Assembly (NCBI GenBank): GCA_965207595.1
Contig: CBDBMW010000012.1
Location: 2,294,001-2,358,000 of the forward strand
DNA length: 64,000 nt
Direction of reading: 5' to 3'
Source of the DNA: JAGWAJ01 sp026707615
Lineage (GTDB): Bacteria; Acidobacteriota; Vicinamibacteria; Vicinamibacterales; UBA8438
The notes beneath the pieces are model-generated. The model had not been told where the DNA came from. It saw nothing but the letters and a program-made list of their open reading frames with translations, and did not search any database. A program made the translations under genes and the position numbers. This document shows, one piece after another, positions 27,158 to 35,389 of the stretch; positions within the stretch are counted from its first letter, which is position 1, and each line of letters begins with the position of its first letter.

Positions 27158-29302
27158 CTAGTACCGCGCGACCTCGCGGACGACTTCGAGGATGTCGGCC
27201 GACTGGGGCAGGATCGCCTCCTCGAGCACGGGGCTGTAGGCGACCGGACAGTCCAGCGCGGCCACGCGCTTCACCGGCGCGTCGAGGTGCTCGAACAGCT
27301 CGTCCGCGATCCGGGCCGCGATCTCCGCGCCGAATCCGCACGTCAACTGGTCCTCGTGGGCGACGACCACGCGGTTGGTGGTCCGCACGGCCTGCTCGAT
27401 GCCGTCCCAGTCGCAGGGCGCGATCGTGCGCAGGTCGACGACCATGACGTCGATGCCGTCCTCCCGCGCCCGCTCCGCCGCCAGCAGCGAGCGCTGCACC
27501 AGCGCTCCCCAGGTGAGGACGACGACGTCGCGGCCCGGCCGCCGGACGACGGAGCGCGCGAACGGCAGCGTGTAGTCGGCGCCCGGGTAGGGGGCCTTGT
27601 TGTACGTCTGCCGGTAGAGGTGCTTGTGCTCGAGGAAGAGGACCGGGTCGTCGCAGCGGATCGCCGTGCGCAGCAGTCCCGCCGCGTCGCCGGCGTCGGA
27701 CGGGAACGCGATCCGGAGCCCGGGGCAGTGGGCGAAGATGCTCTCGCCCGACTGGCTGTGGTAGAGCGATCCGCCGCGCAGGTAGCCGCCGATCGGCGCG
27801 CGAATCACGACCGGGCACGAGAACGCGTTGTTCGACCGGTACCGCAGCATCGTCAGCTCGTCGCGGATCTGCATCATCGCCGGCCAGATGTAGTCGAAGA
27901 ACTGGATCTCGACCACCGGCTTCAGGCCGCGCACCGCCATGCCGATCGCCCGTCCGACGATGTTGGCCTCCGCGAGCGGGGAGTTGAAGCAGCGCTCGCG
28001 CCCGTAGGTGCGCTGCAGGCCCAGCGTGGCCTTGAACACGCCGCCCTTGCCGGCGACCTCGCCCAGGAGCTCGGCCCGGCTTGCGTCCGCCACGTCCTCG
28101 CCGAACACGACGACGCGCGGGTCGCGCGCCATCTCGTCCTTCAGCGTGCGGTTGATGGCCGCCACCATCGTGTCCGGCTGGCCCTCGGGGGCCGGCTCGG
28201 CCTCGAACTTCGCCGAGGCAGGGTCGACGGTGGGCGAGTAGACGTAGAGGGTGGCGCTCGAGGCATCCGGCTTCGGCGCCGCGATGGCGAGATCGGTCGC
28301 CTCCCGGATTTCGCGATCCACGCTCGCCGCGACCTCCTCGAGGTCGGATGCCGTCGCCAGCCCGCCGACCGTCAGGAAGTCCGCGAACCGCCGCAGGGGA
28401 TCCCGCGCCGCCTCCATGCTGCGCTCCGCGGCGCTCTTGTAGTGGCGCTCGTCGTCCGACATCGAGTGCGAGTACGGCCGCGTCACGTGGGCCCGGACCA
28501 GCACGGGCCCGGAGCGCGCGCGGGTATGCGCCACGGCTTCCGTCATGGCGCGGAAGCTCGCCATTCCGTCCGTGCCGTCGACGCGGATCACCTTGAGGCC
28601 CGGGAACGACTCGACGAGCCGCGCGACATCGCCGCCCGGCGTCTGCACCTCGACGGGCACGGATATCGCATAGCCGTTGTCCTCGACGAGGTAGATGACG
28701 GGGGCCTGCCCCGTGCAGGCGGTGTTGAGCGATTCCCAGAACTCGCCGCCGCTGGTCTGGCCGTCACCGAGGGTGACGAGCACGACCTCGTCGGCCTGGG
28801 CCGGGACGTCGGGGGCGAGCTCCGGTACGCCCTCGCGCAGGCGGCCGGCCTCGGCGGCCCCCACGGCGTGCAGGCACTGCGTGGTGCAGGCGCTCGAGGG
28901 GGAGACGATGCGGAGACGGGTGGAGCTCCAGTGGGTCGGCATCTGGCGGCCGCCCGAATGCGGATCGTCGCGGGCGGCCACCGCGTTCAGCAGCATGTCG
29001 GTCGCCGTCACGCCGAGGGCCAGGCAGAGCGCCCGGTCCCGGTAGTACGGAAAGACCCAGTCGTGGCCCGGGCGCAGGGCCATGCCGGCCGCGACCTGAA
29101 TCGCCTCGTGGCCCGCGCCGCTGATCTGGAAGTAGCTCTGGCTCTGGTTCTTGAGCTGGATCTCCTTGTCGTCGAGCCGCCGCGAGAGCAGCATCGTGCG
29201 ATAGAAGGCGTGGAGCTGCTCCCGCGAGAGACCGGCCGTGCGAACCGCGAACGGAGACGGCGCACCGGTCGGCAGCCCGTTCGTGACCGTCGACGCCTTC
29301 AT
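27158..29302 (-). CDS. Fused alpha/beta E1 component of a 2-oxoacid dehydrogenase
   Basis: 714 residues. The first ~350 are the alpha chain, with LVTLGDGQTSGGEFWE ... YLVEDNGYAIS forming the thiamine diphosphate-binding motif and QISGAGHEAIQVAAGMAL. The second half is the beta chain (VVVFGEDVADASRAE, CFNSPLAEANIVGRAIGMA, VIRAPIGGYLRGG). Fused E1 chains of this order resemble branched-chain 2-oxoacid (or acetoin/pyruvate) dehydrogenases; the exact substrate cannot be told. No E2 or E3 gene is nearby. Divergent from the cupin gene across a 147-bp gap. Confidence 0.9.
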   Translation of the reverse strand: MKASTVTNGLPTGAPSPFAVRTAGLSREQLHAFYRTMLLSRRLDDKEIQLKNQSQSYFQISGAGHEAIQVAAGMALRPGHDWVFPYYRDRALCLALGVTATDMLLNAVAARDDPHSGGRQMPTHWSSTRLRIVSPSSACTTQCLHAVGAAEAGRLREGVPELAPDVPAQADEVVLVTLGDGQTSGGEFWESLNTACTGQAPVIYLVEDNGYAISVPVEVQTPGGDVARLVESFPGLKVIRVDGTDGMASFRAMTEAVAHTRARSGPVLVRAHVTRPYSHSMSDDERHYKSAAERSMEAARDPLRRFADFLTVGGLATASDLEEVAASVDREIREATDLAIAAPKPDASSATLYVYSPTVDPASAKFEAEPAPEGQPDTMVAAINRTLKDEMARDPRVVVFGEDVADASRAELLGEVAGKGGVFKATLGLQRTYGRERCFNSPLAEANIVGRAIGMAVRGLKPVVEIQFFDYIWPAMMQIRDELTMLRYRSNNAFSCPVVIRAPIGGYLRGGSLYHSQSGESIFAHCPGLRIAFPSDAGDAAGLLRTAIRCDDPVLFLEHKHLYRQTYNKAPYPGADYTLPFARSVVRRPGRDVVVLTWGALVQRSLLAAERAREDGIDVMVVDLRTIAPCDWDGIEQAVRTTNRVVVAHEDQLTCGFGAEIAARIADELFEHLDAPVKRVAALDCPVAYSPVLEEAILPQSADILEVVREVARY

Positions 29303-29373
29303 GGTGCAGGATCCTTGCGGTGGGCGGAACCGAACGCCGGCCTGCGCCTGACCACGCCACGCACAGCAAAACC

Positions 29374-29383
29374 ACTATATCAT
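29374..29383 (-). promoter_or_regulatory. Candidate extended -10 promoter for the E1 gene
   Basis: On the minus strand TG-A-TATAGT is an extended -10. The expected transcript start is ~29367, 65 nt before the E1 start. No convincing -35 is visible. The AT-rich patch (29368-29383) is the only one in this divergent gap. Confidence 0.4.
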
Positions 29384-29449
29384 GACGCGACACGTTCGCC
29401 GACCTTCCGTTCCCGCTCGTAAGTGCTTGCTTGTCAACAGATACAGCAA

Positions 29450-29863
29450 ATGGCCGAACCGACGGCCCAGCCGCCCATGCCACGGAGCGCCGCCGTCCAC
29501 CGCTGGGACGGGATAGCAGTCGAGAAGGTCACCGAGATGATCTCGCGGAAGGTCGTGGCCGGCGGGCGGCAGATGCTGGCGCAGGTCTACCTGAAGCGCG
29601 GCGCCCACGTTCCGCTGCACCGCCATGCGAGCGAGCAGATGACCTACGTGCTGCAGGGCGCCCTGCGGTGCCGGGTCGGCCCGGACGAGATCGTCGTCCG
29701 CGCGGGCGAGGTGCTGCACATACCGTCCGGCCGGCCCCACCAGGCGGAGGCGCTCGAGGACACCTTCGAGATCGACGTCTTCAGCCCCGTTCGGGACGAC
29801 TGGCTCGACCTCCCCGGCGCGGAGCGGCCAACGCCCGGGCTGCCTCCGACGGGGCGCCGATGA
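29450..29863 (+). CDS. Single-domain cupin protein
   Basis: 137 residues forming one small beta barrel. Cupin motif 1 is HVPLHRHASEQMTYVLQG, with metal-ligand His/His/Glu. Motif 2 is GEVLHIPSGRPHQAEAL, with the last His ligand. The ligand set is complete, so metal binding is expected; substrate unknown. The ATG at 29450 is chosen over upstream TTG codons. Convergent with the rhomboid gene 24 nt away. Confidence 0.85.
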   Translation: MAEPTAQPPMPRSAAVHRWDGIAVEKVTEMISRKVVAGGRQMLAQVYLKRGAHVPLHRHASEQMTYVLQGALRCRVGPDEIVVRAGEVLHIPSGRPHQAEALEDTFEIDVFSPVRDDWLDLPGAERPTPGLPPTGRR

Positions 29864-29887
29864 GGCCGCGGCGCCGCCGGTCGGGAA

Positions 29888-30667
29888 TCAGTGGATCCGG
29901 TCCTCGTGGTCCCGGCCGCCGCGGCCCGGGTAGACGTCGAACCGCTTCCGCAGCCGCTCCATCTTCCAGCGCAGGTAGCGGTACTTGATGTCCGCCATCA
30001 CCCCGAGGCGGCCGAATCCGGACCGGGACGCCGCGCCCCGGCGGTGCCTGAGATAGAGGTAGCCGACGACCAGCCCGCCGAGGTGCGCGATGTGGGCGAC
30101 GCCCCCGCTGCGGGGGACGGAGAGGAACGCGATCGCCCCGATGATCATCACGAAGTAGCGGGCCGGCACCGGGAACAGGAAGAACATCAGGACCGGCGCG
30201 TTCGGGTAGTACAGCGCGAACGCCACCAGCAGGCCGTAGATCGCGCCGGAGGCGCCGATGGTCACCCCGGCGTAGGTCGGCTCGGCGAACGCCGCCGGCA
30301 GCAGCCCGGCGGCGATCGTCGCGACGCCCGCCCCCACCCCGGTGATGAAGTAGTAGCGCAGGAAGAAGCGCGCCCCCCAGATGCGCTCGAGCTGGGTGCC
30401 GAACATCCAGAGCACGAGCATGTTCAGCAGGATGTGGCCGATGCCCCCGTGCAGGAACATGTACGTGAACGGCTGCCACACCCACAGCCGCGTCAGGACC
30501 AGTTGCGGGGTCAGTCCGAAGAGGCTCGTGGCCCAGTAGAAGGCCGGCGGAATGAGCGTCGTGAGGAGAAAGACGCCGACGTTGGCCCACAGGAGCATGC
30601 GGACCGCCGGAGTCATGAGTCCCGGGCCGAACGCATAGTGGCCGCCCCCGCCGTATACGGCTCGCAT
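29888..30667 (-). CDS. Rhomboid-family intramembrane serine protease
   Basis: 259 residues with six to seven membrane helices. The catalytic serine is in VTIGASGAIYGLL (Ser140) and the catalytic histidine in AHIAHLGGLVVGY (His195). The L1 loop (WQPFTYMFLHGGIGHILLNM) and WGARFFLRYYFITG match the family. After the last helix a basic tail of ~50 residues continues into the cytoplasm. An in-frame ATG at 30685 would add six residues; neither start has a clear ribosome site. Confidence 0.92.
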   Translation of the reverse strand: MRAVYGGGGHYAFGPGLMTPAVRMLLWANVGVFLLTTLIPPAFYWATSLFGLTPQLVLTRLWVWQPFTYMFLHGGIGHILLNMLVLWMFGTQLERIWGARFFLRYYFITGVGAGVATIAAGLLPAAFAEPTYAGVTIGASGAIYGLLVAFALYYPNAPVLMFFLFPVPARYFVMIIGAIAFLSVPRSGGVAHIAHLGGLVVGYLYLRHRRGAASRSGFGRLGVMADIKYRYLRWKMERLRKRFDVYPGRGGRDHEDRIH

Positions 30668-30731
30668 CGGCGTCCATCGTACCATCACCGGCCCGCGCGG
30701 TGCGCCCGGCGCGGGGCGGGGCGGCGAGGCC

Positions 30732-32372
30732 TCACCGCCGGCGCAGCCGCGCCGCGATCTGACCCGCCGCCTCGTCGAGTTCCCGCAGGCGCAGGAGGCG
30801 CGCGGAGAGGACCAGCACCAGGAGTCCGGCCGCGATGGCTGCCGCAAGGCGGCCGAGGCGCAGCGCGAAGGCGGCGCCCTCCCAGGCGTCCAGCAACCGA
30901 TCGTGGACGATCCACGCCGCGGCACCCATCGCGGCCGACGCGACCGAGACCTTGCCGACGAGCGTCAGCACGCGCCGCAGGTCCAGGCCGTCCAGCCGCC
31001 GGCGTAGCAGGATCAGCAGCGCCAGCGCGTTCGCCAGGGCGGCAACGGAAGTCCCGAGCGCCAGGCCGCGGTAGCCGAGCACCCGGACCAGGACGAGATT
31101 GAGCCCGACGTTGAGCGCGACGGCGGCCACGCTGAGCACCGCCGGCGTGCGGCTGCTCCCGAGGGCGTAGAAGCAGGGCACGGCGATGCGCACCGCGGCG
31201 TAGCCGGCGAGCCCGGGAGCGTACAGGAGGAGCGCGGCGGCCGTGGACGAGGTGTCGGCGGGCGTGAAGGCCCCCCGCTCGAAGATCACCGCGACGATGG
31301 GCACCGCCAGCACCATGAGACCGACCGTGGCCGGCAGGTTGATGGCGAGCGTCAGCCGGAGCGCCCGCGACACCGTATCGCGCATACCCTCCAGGTCGTT
31401 CTCCGCCCCATGGCGCGAGAGGAGCGGCACCGCGGCGGCGGCGACCGAGACGCCGAACAGGCCGATCGGCAGGTACATCACGCGGAAGGCGTAGCTGAGC
31501 CAGGAGACCGCGCCCGTGCCCTCGCCGGCCGCCAGGACCATGTTGACGAGGAGATTGATCTGCACCGCGGCGCCGGCGAGCGTCCCCGGACCCATCAGGC
31601 GCAGGATGTCCCGCAGCCCCGGGTCGGAGGGGTCGAGGGCGGGGCGGTAGCGGAATCCCTCCCGGTACAGCGCCGGTGCCTGCAGCGCCACCTGGCCCAT
31701 CGCTCCGAGCAGCGCCCCGACGGCTACCGCCACGACGGGATCGAGACCCAGCCCCGGCATCAGCGGGACGAGGAGCGCGCCGCCGGCGATGATGCCGACG
31801 TTGTACATGGCCGGCGACAGCGCGGGAACGAAGAAGCGGTCGAGGGAGTTGAGCATCCCCATCATCGCGGCGGCCACGGCGACCATGGTCAGGACCGGGA
31901 GCAGGATGCGGGTGAGCAGGGCGGCCAGCTCGAGCTTGCCCGCCACCTCCGCGTAGTCGCCGGCCAGCCCGCGCACCAGCGGCTCCGCGAACAGGATGCC
32001 CGCCACGACGACGATTCCCGTTGCGGCGATCAGCGCGTTGACCACCTGGTTGCCGAGCAGGAGGGCCGGCGCGCGCCCGTCCTTCGTCAGGCGGCGCATG
32101 AACGTCGGCACGAAGGCCGCGCTCATCGCGCCCTCCGCGAACAGGTCGCGCATCAGGTTCGGGATGCGGGACGCCACGTTGAAGGCGTCCATCGCGTCGC
32201 CGGCGCCGAAGCGGTAGGCGAGGACCTGGTCGCGGACCAGGCCCAGGAGGCGGCTGGCGAGGGTCGCGGCGCCGACGACGCCGGCCGAGGCTGCAAGCCG
32301 GGCGGCGCGGGACCCGCGACCGGCGCCGGGAGTCCTCGTCGCGGGCGGATCCGTCGGCGGGCTGGGTGTCAC
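30732..32372 (-). CDS. murJ: Lipid II flippase MurJ (MviN)
   Basis: 546 residues with about fourteen membrane helices. The N-terminal signature is ASRLLGLVRDQVLAYRFGAG, followed by IPNLMRDLFAEGAMSAAFVP. MurJ moves lipid-linked peptidoglycan precursor across the membrane. Its position a few kilobases upstream of, and divergent to, the dcw cluster fits a cell-wall role. It starts 3 nt after ychF ends, so the two are probably co-transcribed. Confidence 0.94.
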   Translation of the reverse strand: MTPSPPTDPPATRTPGAGRGSRAARLAASAGVVGAATLASRLLGLVRDQVLAYRFGAGDAMDAFNVASRIPNLMRDLFAEGAMSAAFVPTFMRRLTKDGRAPALLLGNQVVNALIAATGIVVVAGILFAEPLVRGLAGDYAEVAGKLELAALLTRILLPVLTMVAVAAAMMGMLNSLDRFFVPALSPAMYNVGIIAGGALLVPLMPGLGLDPVVAVAVGALLGAMGQVALQAPALYREGFRYRPALDPSDPGLRDILRLMGPGTLAGAAVQINLLVNMVLAAGEGTGAVSWLSYAFRVMYLPIGLFGVSVAAAAVPLLSRHGAENDLEGMRDTVSRALRLTLAINLPATVGLMVLAVPIVAVIFERGAFTPADTSSTAAALLLYAPGLAGYAAVRIAVPCFYALGSSRTPAVLSVAAVALNVGLNLVLVRVLGYRGLALGTSVAALANALALLILLRRRLDGLDLRRVLTLVGKVSVASAAMGAAAWIVHDRLLDAWEGAAFALRLGRLAAAIAAGLLVLVLSARLLRLRELDEAAGQIAARLRRR

Positions 32373-32375
32373 GCG

Positions 32376-33461
32376 TCAGATCGCGAAGCGGACGTTGACG
32401 ACGTCGCCGTCGCGGATGACGTAGTCCTTCCCCTCGAGCCGCACCTCGGCGTGCCTGCGGCACTCGGCGAGCGAGCCGCGGGCGAGCAGCGGATCGCAGG
32501 GGACCACCTCGGCGCGGATGAAGCCTCGCGCCATGTCGGTGTGGATCTCGCCGGCCGCGTCCTGCGCGCGCGTCCCGGCGGCGACGGACCACGCCCGGCA
32601 TTCGTCCTCTCCCACGGTGAAGAAGGAAATGTAGCCGAGCAGCTCGTACGTGGCGCGAATGACCCGGTCGAGACCCGTGCCCCGCAGGCCGAGGTCGGCC
32701 AGGAAGGCCGCCGCGTCCGCCGGCTCGAGCTCGGCGATCTCGAGCTCGATCTTCGCGCAGACGGAGAGCGCACGGACGCCGGGCCGCTCCAGGAAGTCGT
32801 CGAGCCCCGCGGCGCTCACGGCGGTCTCCGTGGCGACCGCGGCGTCGGCTTCGTCGCCGTTGAGGACCAGCAGCAGCGGCTTGGCGGAGAGGAACTGAAA
32901 GCCGCGGAGCAGCCTGGCGGAGGCGCCGTCGAACTCGAGCGAGCGGAGCGGGGTGCCTGCCTCGAGGGCCTCCGCGGCGCGCCGGAGGAGCTCGAGCTCG
33001 GCCCCCTGGTCCTTCGCGACGCCCTTGCGCCGGTCCTTCTCGATGCGTTCGATACGTCGCTCGGCGACCGACAGATCGGCCAGGATGAGCTCGTCCTCCA
33101 TCGCCCGCGCGTCGCGCGCCGGATCGATCGACTCCGCCGGGTGCGGCACGGTGTCGTCCCGGAACGCCCGCACGACGTGCAGGAGCGCGTTCGCGGTGCG
33201 GTACGGCGCGACGTCGACGAGGGCGGCGCCGGTCGCGGGGCGGGCCGCCAGGTCGACGAACGTCACCGTGGCCGGAGTCCGCTTGCGCGGCGAGTACAGC
33301 TCCGCCAGCCGGTCGAGCCGGGGGTCGGGGACCAGGGCCGGCCCCACGCTGGCGTCGTGCCGGGTCGCGGCCTGTCCGCCCGCGCCCCGCGGCCGGGTCA
33401 GGAGCTGGAACAGGGTGGTCTTGCCCGAGGAGGACACTCCGATCAGTCCGGCGCGCAGCAT
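32376..33461 (-). CDS. ychF: YchF/OLA1-family nucleotide-binding protein (divergent)
   Basis: 361 residues. The C-terminal TGS-like domain is clearly YchF (FTVGEDECRAWSVAAGT, AAGEIHTDMARGFIRAEVV, RLEGKDYVIRDGDVVNVRF). The N-terminal P-loop is GVSSSGKTT rather than the usual GLPNVGKST, and the specificity motif is LVLNGDE where the family has NxxE for ATP. The ATG at 33461 gives the family start MLRAGLIG; an in-frame GTG at 33479 is possible. The gene diverges from mraZ. Confidence 0.88.
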   Translation of the reverse strand: MLRAGLIGVSSSGKTTLFQLLTRPRGAGGQAATRHDASVGPALVPDPRLDRLAELYSPRKRTPATVTFVDLAARPATGAALVDVAPYRTANALLHVVRAFRDDTVPHPAESIDPARDARAMEDELILADLSVAERRIERIEKDRRKGVAKDQGAELELLRRAAEALEAGTPLRSLEFDGASARLLRGFQFLSAKPLLLVLNGDEADAAVATETAVSAAGLDDFLERPGVRALSVCAKIELEIAELEPADAAAFLADLGLRGTGLDRVIRATYELLGYISFFTVGEDECRAWSVAAGTRAQDAAGEIHTDMARGFIRAEVVPCDPLLARGSLAECRRHAEVRLEGKDYVIRDGDVVNVRFAI

Positions 33462-33548
33462 GCCGGAGGAGTGTCGCACATCGCTTCTCCTCCAGCCACG
33501 GGGGCAGCGGAGGCCGGGTCCTGCGCGGGTGGCTCCTCGATTCGGACG

Positions 33549-33578
33549 TTGACAAGGGCGAGGCCGGTTTCCTACGAT
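33549..33578 (+). promoter_or_regulatory. Sigma70 promoter of the dcw cluster
   Basis: TTGACA at 33549-33554 is a perfect -35. TACGAT at 33573-33578 is a four-of-six -10, with an 18-bp spacer. Expected start of transcription ~33585, 30 nt before the mraZ GTG. Confidence 0.75.
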
Positions 33579-33581
33579 TGG

Positions 33582-33606
33582 TGGACCAGATTGGAGCGAG
33601 GTGGAG
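33582..33606 (+). promoter_or_regulatory. Three 10-bp-phased TGGAN boxes, probable MraZ operator
   Basis: TGGAC at 33582, TGGAG at 33592 and TGGAG at 33602 are exactly 10 bp apart, directly at the expected transcription start. MraZ of known bacteria represses its own cluster by binding three or four TGGGN repeats spaced by 5 bp. The spacing here is identical and the fourth base differs. Confidence 0.65.
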
Positions 33607-33613
33607 ACATAGG

Positions 33614-34054
33614 GTGTTCTGGGGGAGCTTCTCCGCCAAGATCGATGACAAGGGGAGGCTGAAAGTTCCCACGGCCTTCCGATCCGTCATCGAGGGGCGG
33701 TACGGCGACCTGCTGTTCGTGACGAGCCTCAGCGGCGAGTCCGTGCGGCTCTACCCGATGCCGGTCTGGGCCGCGGTCGAGGAGAAGCTGCGCAAGGTGC
33801 CGTCGATGCTCCCGGCCCTGATCCGGTTCGTCGATCGGGTGAGCTACTACGGGCAGCCGGCCAACCTCGACAAGCAGGGGCGCGTCTCCATCCACGGTCG
33901 CCTCCGGGAATCGGCGGACATGACCGGGGAAGTCGACGTCCTCGGTCGGAACGACTACCTCGAGGTGTGGAACCACGAGCGACTTCGGTCGCGAATGGAC
34001 AAGGAGCCGCTCACGAAGGACGACCTCCTCGCACTCTCGGAGTACGGGATCTGA
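33614..34054 (+). CDS. mraZ: Transcriptional regulator MraZ
   Basis: 146 residues with two AbrB-like halves. The family start is FWGSFSAKIDDKGRLKVPTA and the second copy is VSYYGQPANLDKQGRVSIHG. A cytosolic ring-forming DNA-binding protein that autoregulates the dcw operon. The GTG at 33614 is chosen because it yields the normal N terminus and has AGGTGGAG about 8 nt before it; a TTG at 33578 would add 12 residues. rsmH starts 1 nt after its stop. Confidence 0.95.
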   Translation: MFWGSFSAKIDDKGRLKVPTAFRSVIEGRYGDLLFVTSLSGESVRLYPMPVWAAVEEKLRKVPSMLPALIRFVDRVSYYGQPANLDKQGRVSIHGRLRESADMTGEVDVLGRNDYLEVWNHERLRSRMDKEPLTKDDLLALSEYGI

Positions 34055-34055
34055 C

Positions 34056-34967
34056 GTGGACGGCCGCGCGGAGCCGCAGGCCGGTCACGTGCCGGTGATG
34101 GCGGCCGAGGTGATGACCTTGCTCGAACCAGGCCGGGACGGGCTGTTCGTCGATTGCACCGTCGGCGGCGGCGGCCACGCCCGGGCGCTGCTGGGGGCAG
34201 GAGTCGGCCGCCTGATCGGCCTCGATCGGGACCCGGAAGCGCTGACGCTCGCGGCCGAGCGCCTCCGGGACTGGGGTGACCGCGTCGAGCTGGTCCACAC
34301 CGACTTCCGGGAGCTGGAGGCGGTGCTGGCGGCGCGCGGCATCGCGGGCATCGACGGCGGGGTGCTGGCCGACCTCGGGGTCTCGACCCTGCAGCTCGAC
34401 GGCGACGGACGGGGGTTCAGCTTCCGGCGCGACGAGCCGCTCGACATGCGGATGGACCGGTCGGCGGGGCCGACGGCGGCCGAGATCGTGGAGTCGGCCT
34501 CCGAGAGCCGGCTCGCCGACATCCTCTTTCGCTACGGGGAGGAGCGGCACGCGCGCCGCATCGCGCGGGCCCTGGTCGCGGCGCGCGAACGGGAGCCGCT
34601 GACCACCACCGGGCAGCTTGCGGCGCTGGTGCGGCGCACGCTGCCGCGACCGCGGCGATGGCGGATCGATCCGGCGACACGGACGTTCCAGGCGCTCAGG
34701 ATCTGGGTGAACCGGGAGCTGGACGGGCTCGATGACTTTCTCCGGACCGTCTGCCGCCGACTGCGCGCGGGAGCCCGCCTCGCCGTGATCACGTTCCACT
34801 CGCTGGAGGACCGCATCGTGAAGCACACCCTCCGTGACCTGGAACGGAGCGGAGCCGTGGCGCTGCGCGTGCTGACCCGACGCCCGCTGCGCCCGTCGCC
34901 CGGCGAGGTCGCAAGGAACCCGCGGGCCCGCAGCGCGAAGCTGCGGGGGGCGGAGAGGCTGGCATGA
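34056..34967 (+). CDS. rsmH: 16S rRNA (cytosine1402-N4)-methyltransferase
   Basis: 303 residues. HVPVMAAEVMTLL, the SAM-binding VDCTVGGGGHARALL, LADLGVSTLQLD and the C-terminal VITFHSLEDRIVKH are family signatures. It methylates C1402 in the ribosomal P site. GTG start at 34056. It is second in the dcw operon and overlaps ftsL by 4 nt. Confidence 0.96.
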   Translation: MDGRAEPQAGHVPVMAAEVMTLLEPGRDGLFVDCTVGGGGHARALLGAGVGRLIGLDRDPEALTLAAERLRDWGDRVELVHTDFRELEAVLAARGIAGIDGGVLADLGVSTLQLDGDGRGFSFRRDEPLDMRMDRSAGPTAAEIVESASESRLADILFRYGEERHARRIARALVAAREREPLTTTGQLAALVRRTLPRPRRWRIDPATRTFQALRIWVNRELDGLDDFLRTVCRRLRAGARLAVITFHSLEDRIVKHTLRDLERSGAVALRVLTRRPLRPSPGEVARNPRARSAKLRGAERLA

Positions 34968-35389
34968 GGCAGCAGCACCTCGAGTACGCCGTCCGGCGCG
35001 AGATCCGGAACAGCCCGATCGTGCGCGAGGTGGATCGGGAGCGCCAGCGCGAGCAATGGCGGTCGCTGGGGGTGGGCGTGTTGCTGGCCGCGGTCGTGCT
35101 CGTGTCGGCCTGGCAGCAGTTCGAGCTGCTGCGGAACGGTTACCAGGTCGAGCAACTGCAGCAGGAGAGGGCTCGCGAGATCGAGATCAACCGCCAGCTC
35201 CGCCTCGAGATCGAGACGCTCCGGTCGCCCGCGCGCATCGAGCGGATTGCCACCGAGCGGATCGGCCTCGTGGCTCCATCGAACGACGAGGCACTCGTGA
35301 TCGAGCATGTCCGGCCCGCCCCGCCGCCGGCCCGCTCCGTCCTCGCCCGCCGGGTGCAGGGAGGTGCACAGGGTGTTCCAGCTCGGTAG
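34964..35389 (+). CDS. ftsL: Cell division protein FtsL-like
   Basis: 141 residues: a short cytoplasmic N terminus, one transmembrane helix (LGVGVLLAAVVLVSAWQQF) and a coiled coil (QLQQERAREIEINRQLRLEI) followed by SPARIERIATERIGL, the FtsL/DivIC pattern. It would bridge FtsB and FtsQ at the septum. Family sequence similarity is low, so position between rsmH and ftsI is part of the evidence. Overlaps ftsI by 17 nt. Confidence 0.85.
   Translation: MRQQHLEYAVRREIRNSPIVREVDRERQREQWRSLGVGVLLAAVVLVSAWQQFELLRNGYQVEQLQQERAREIEINRQLRLEIETLRSPARIERIATERIGLVAPSNDEALVIEHVRPAPPPARSVLARRVQGGAQGVPAR

Noticed and set aside
26348..29422. A 1024-codon plus-strand frame opposite the E1 and propeller genes
   Set aside because: Shadow of the minus-strand E1 gene; the protein is dominated by Arg, Asp, His and Gly with no fold signature.
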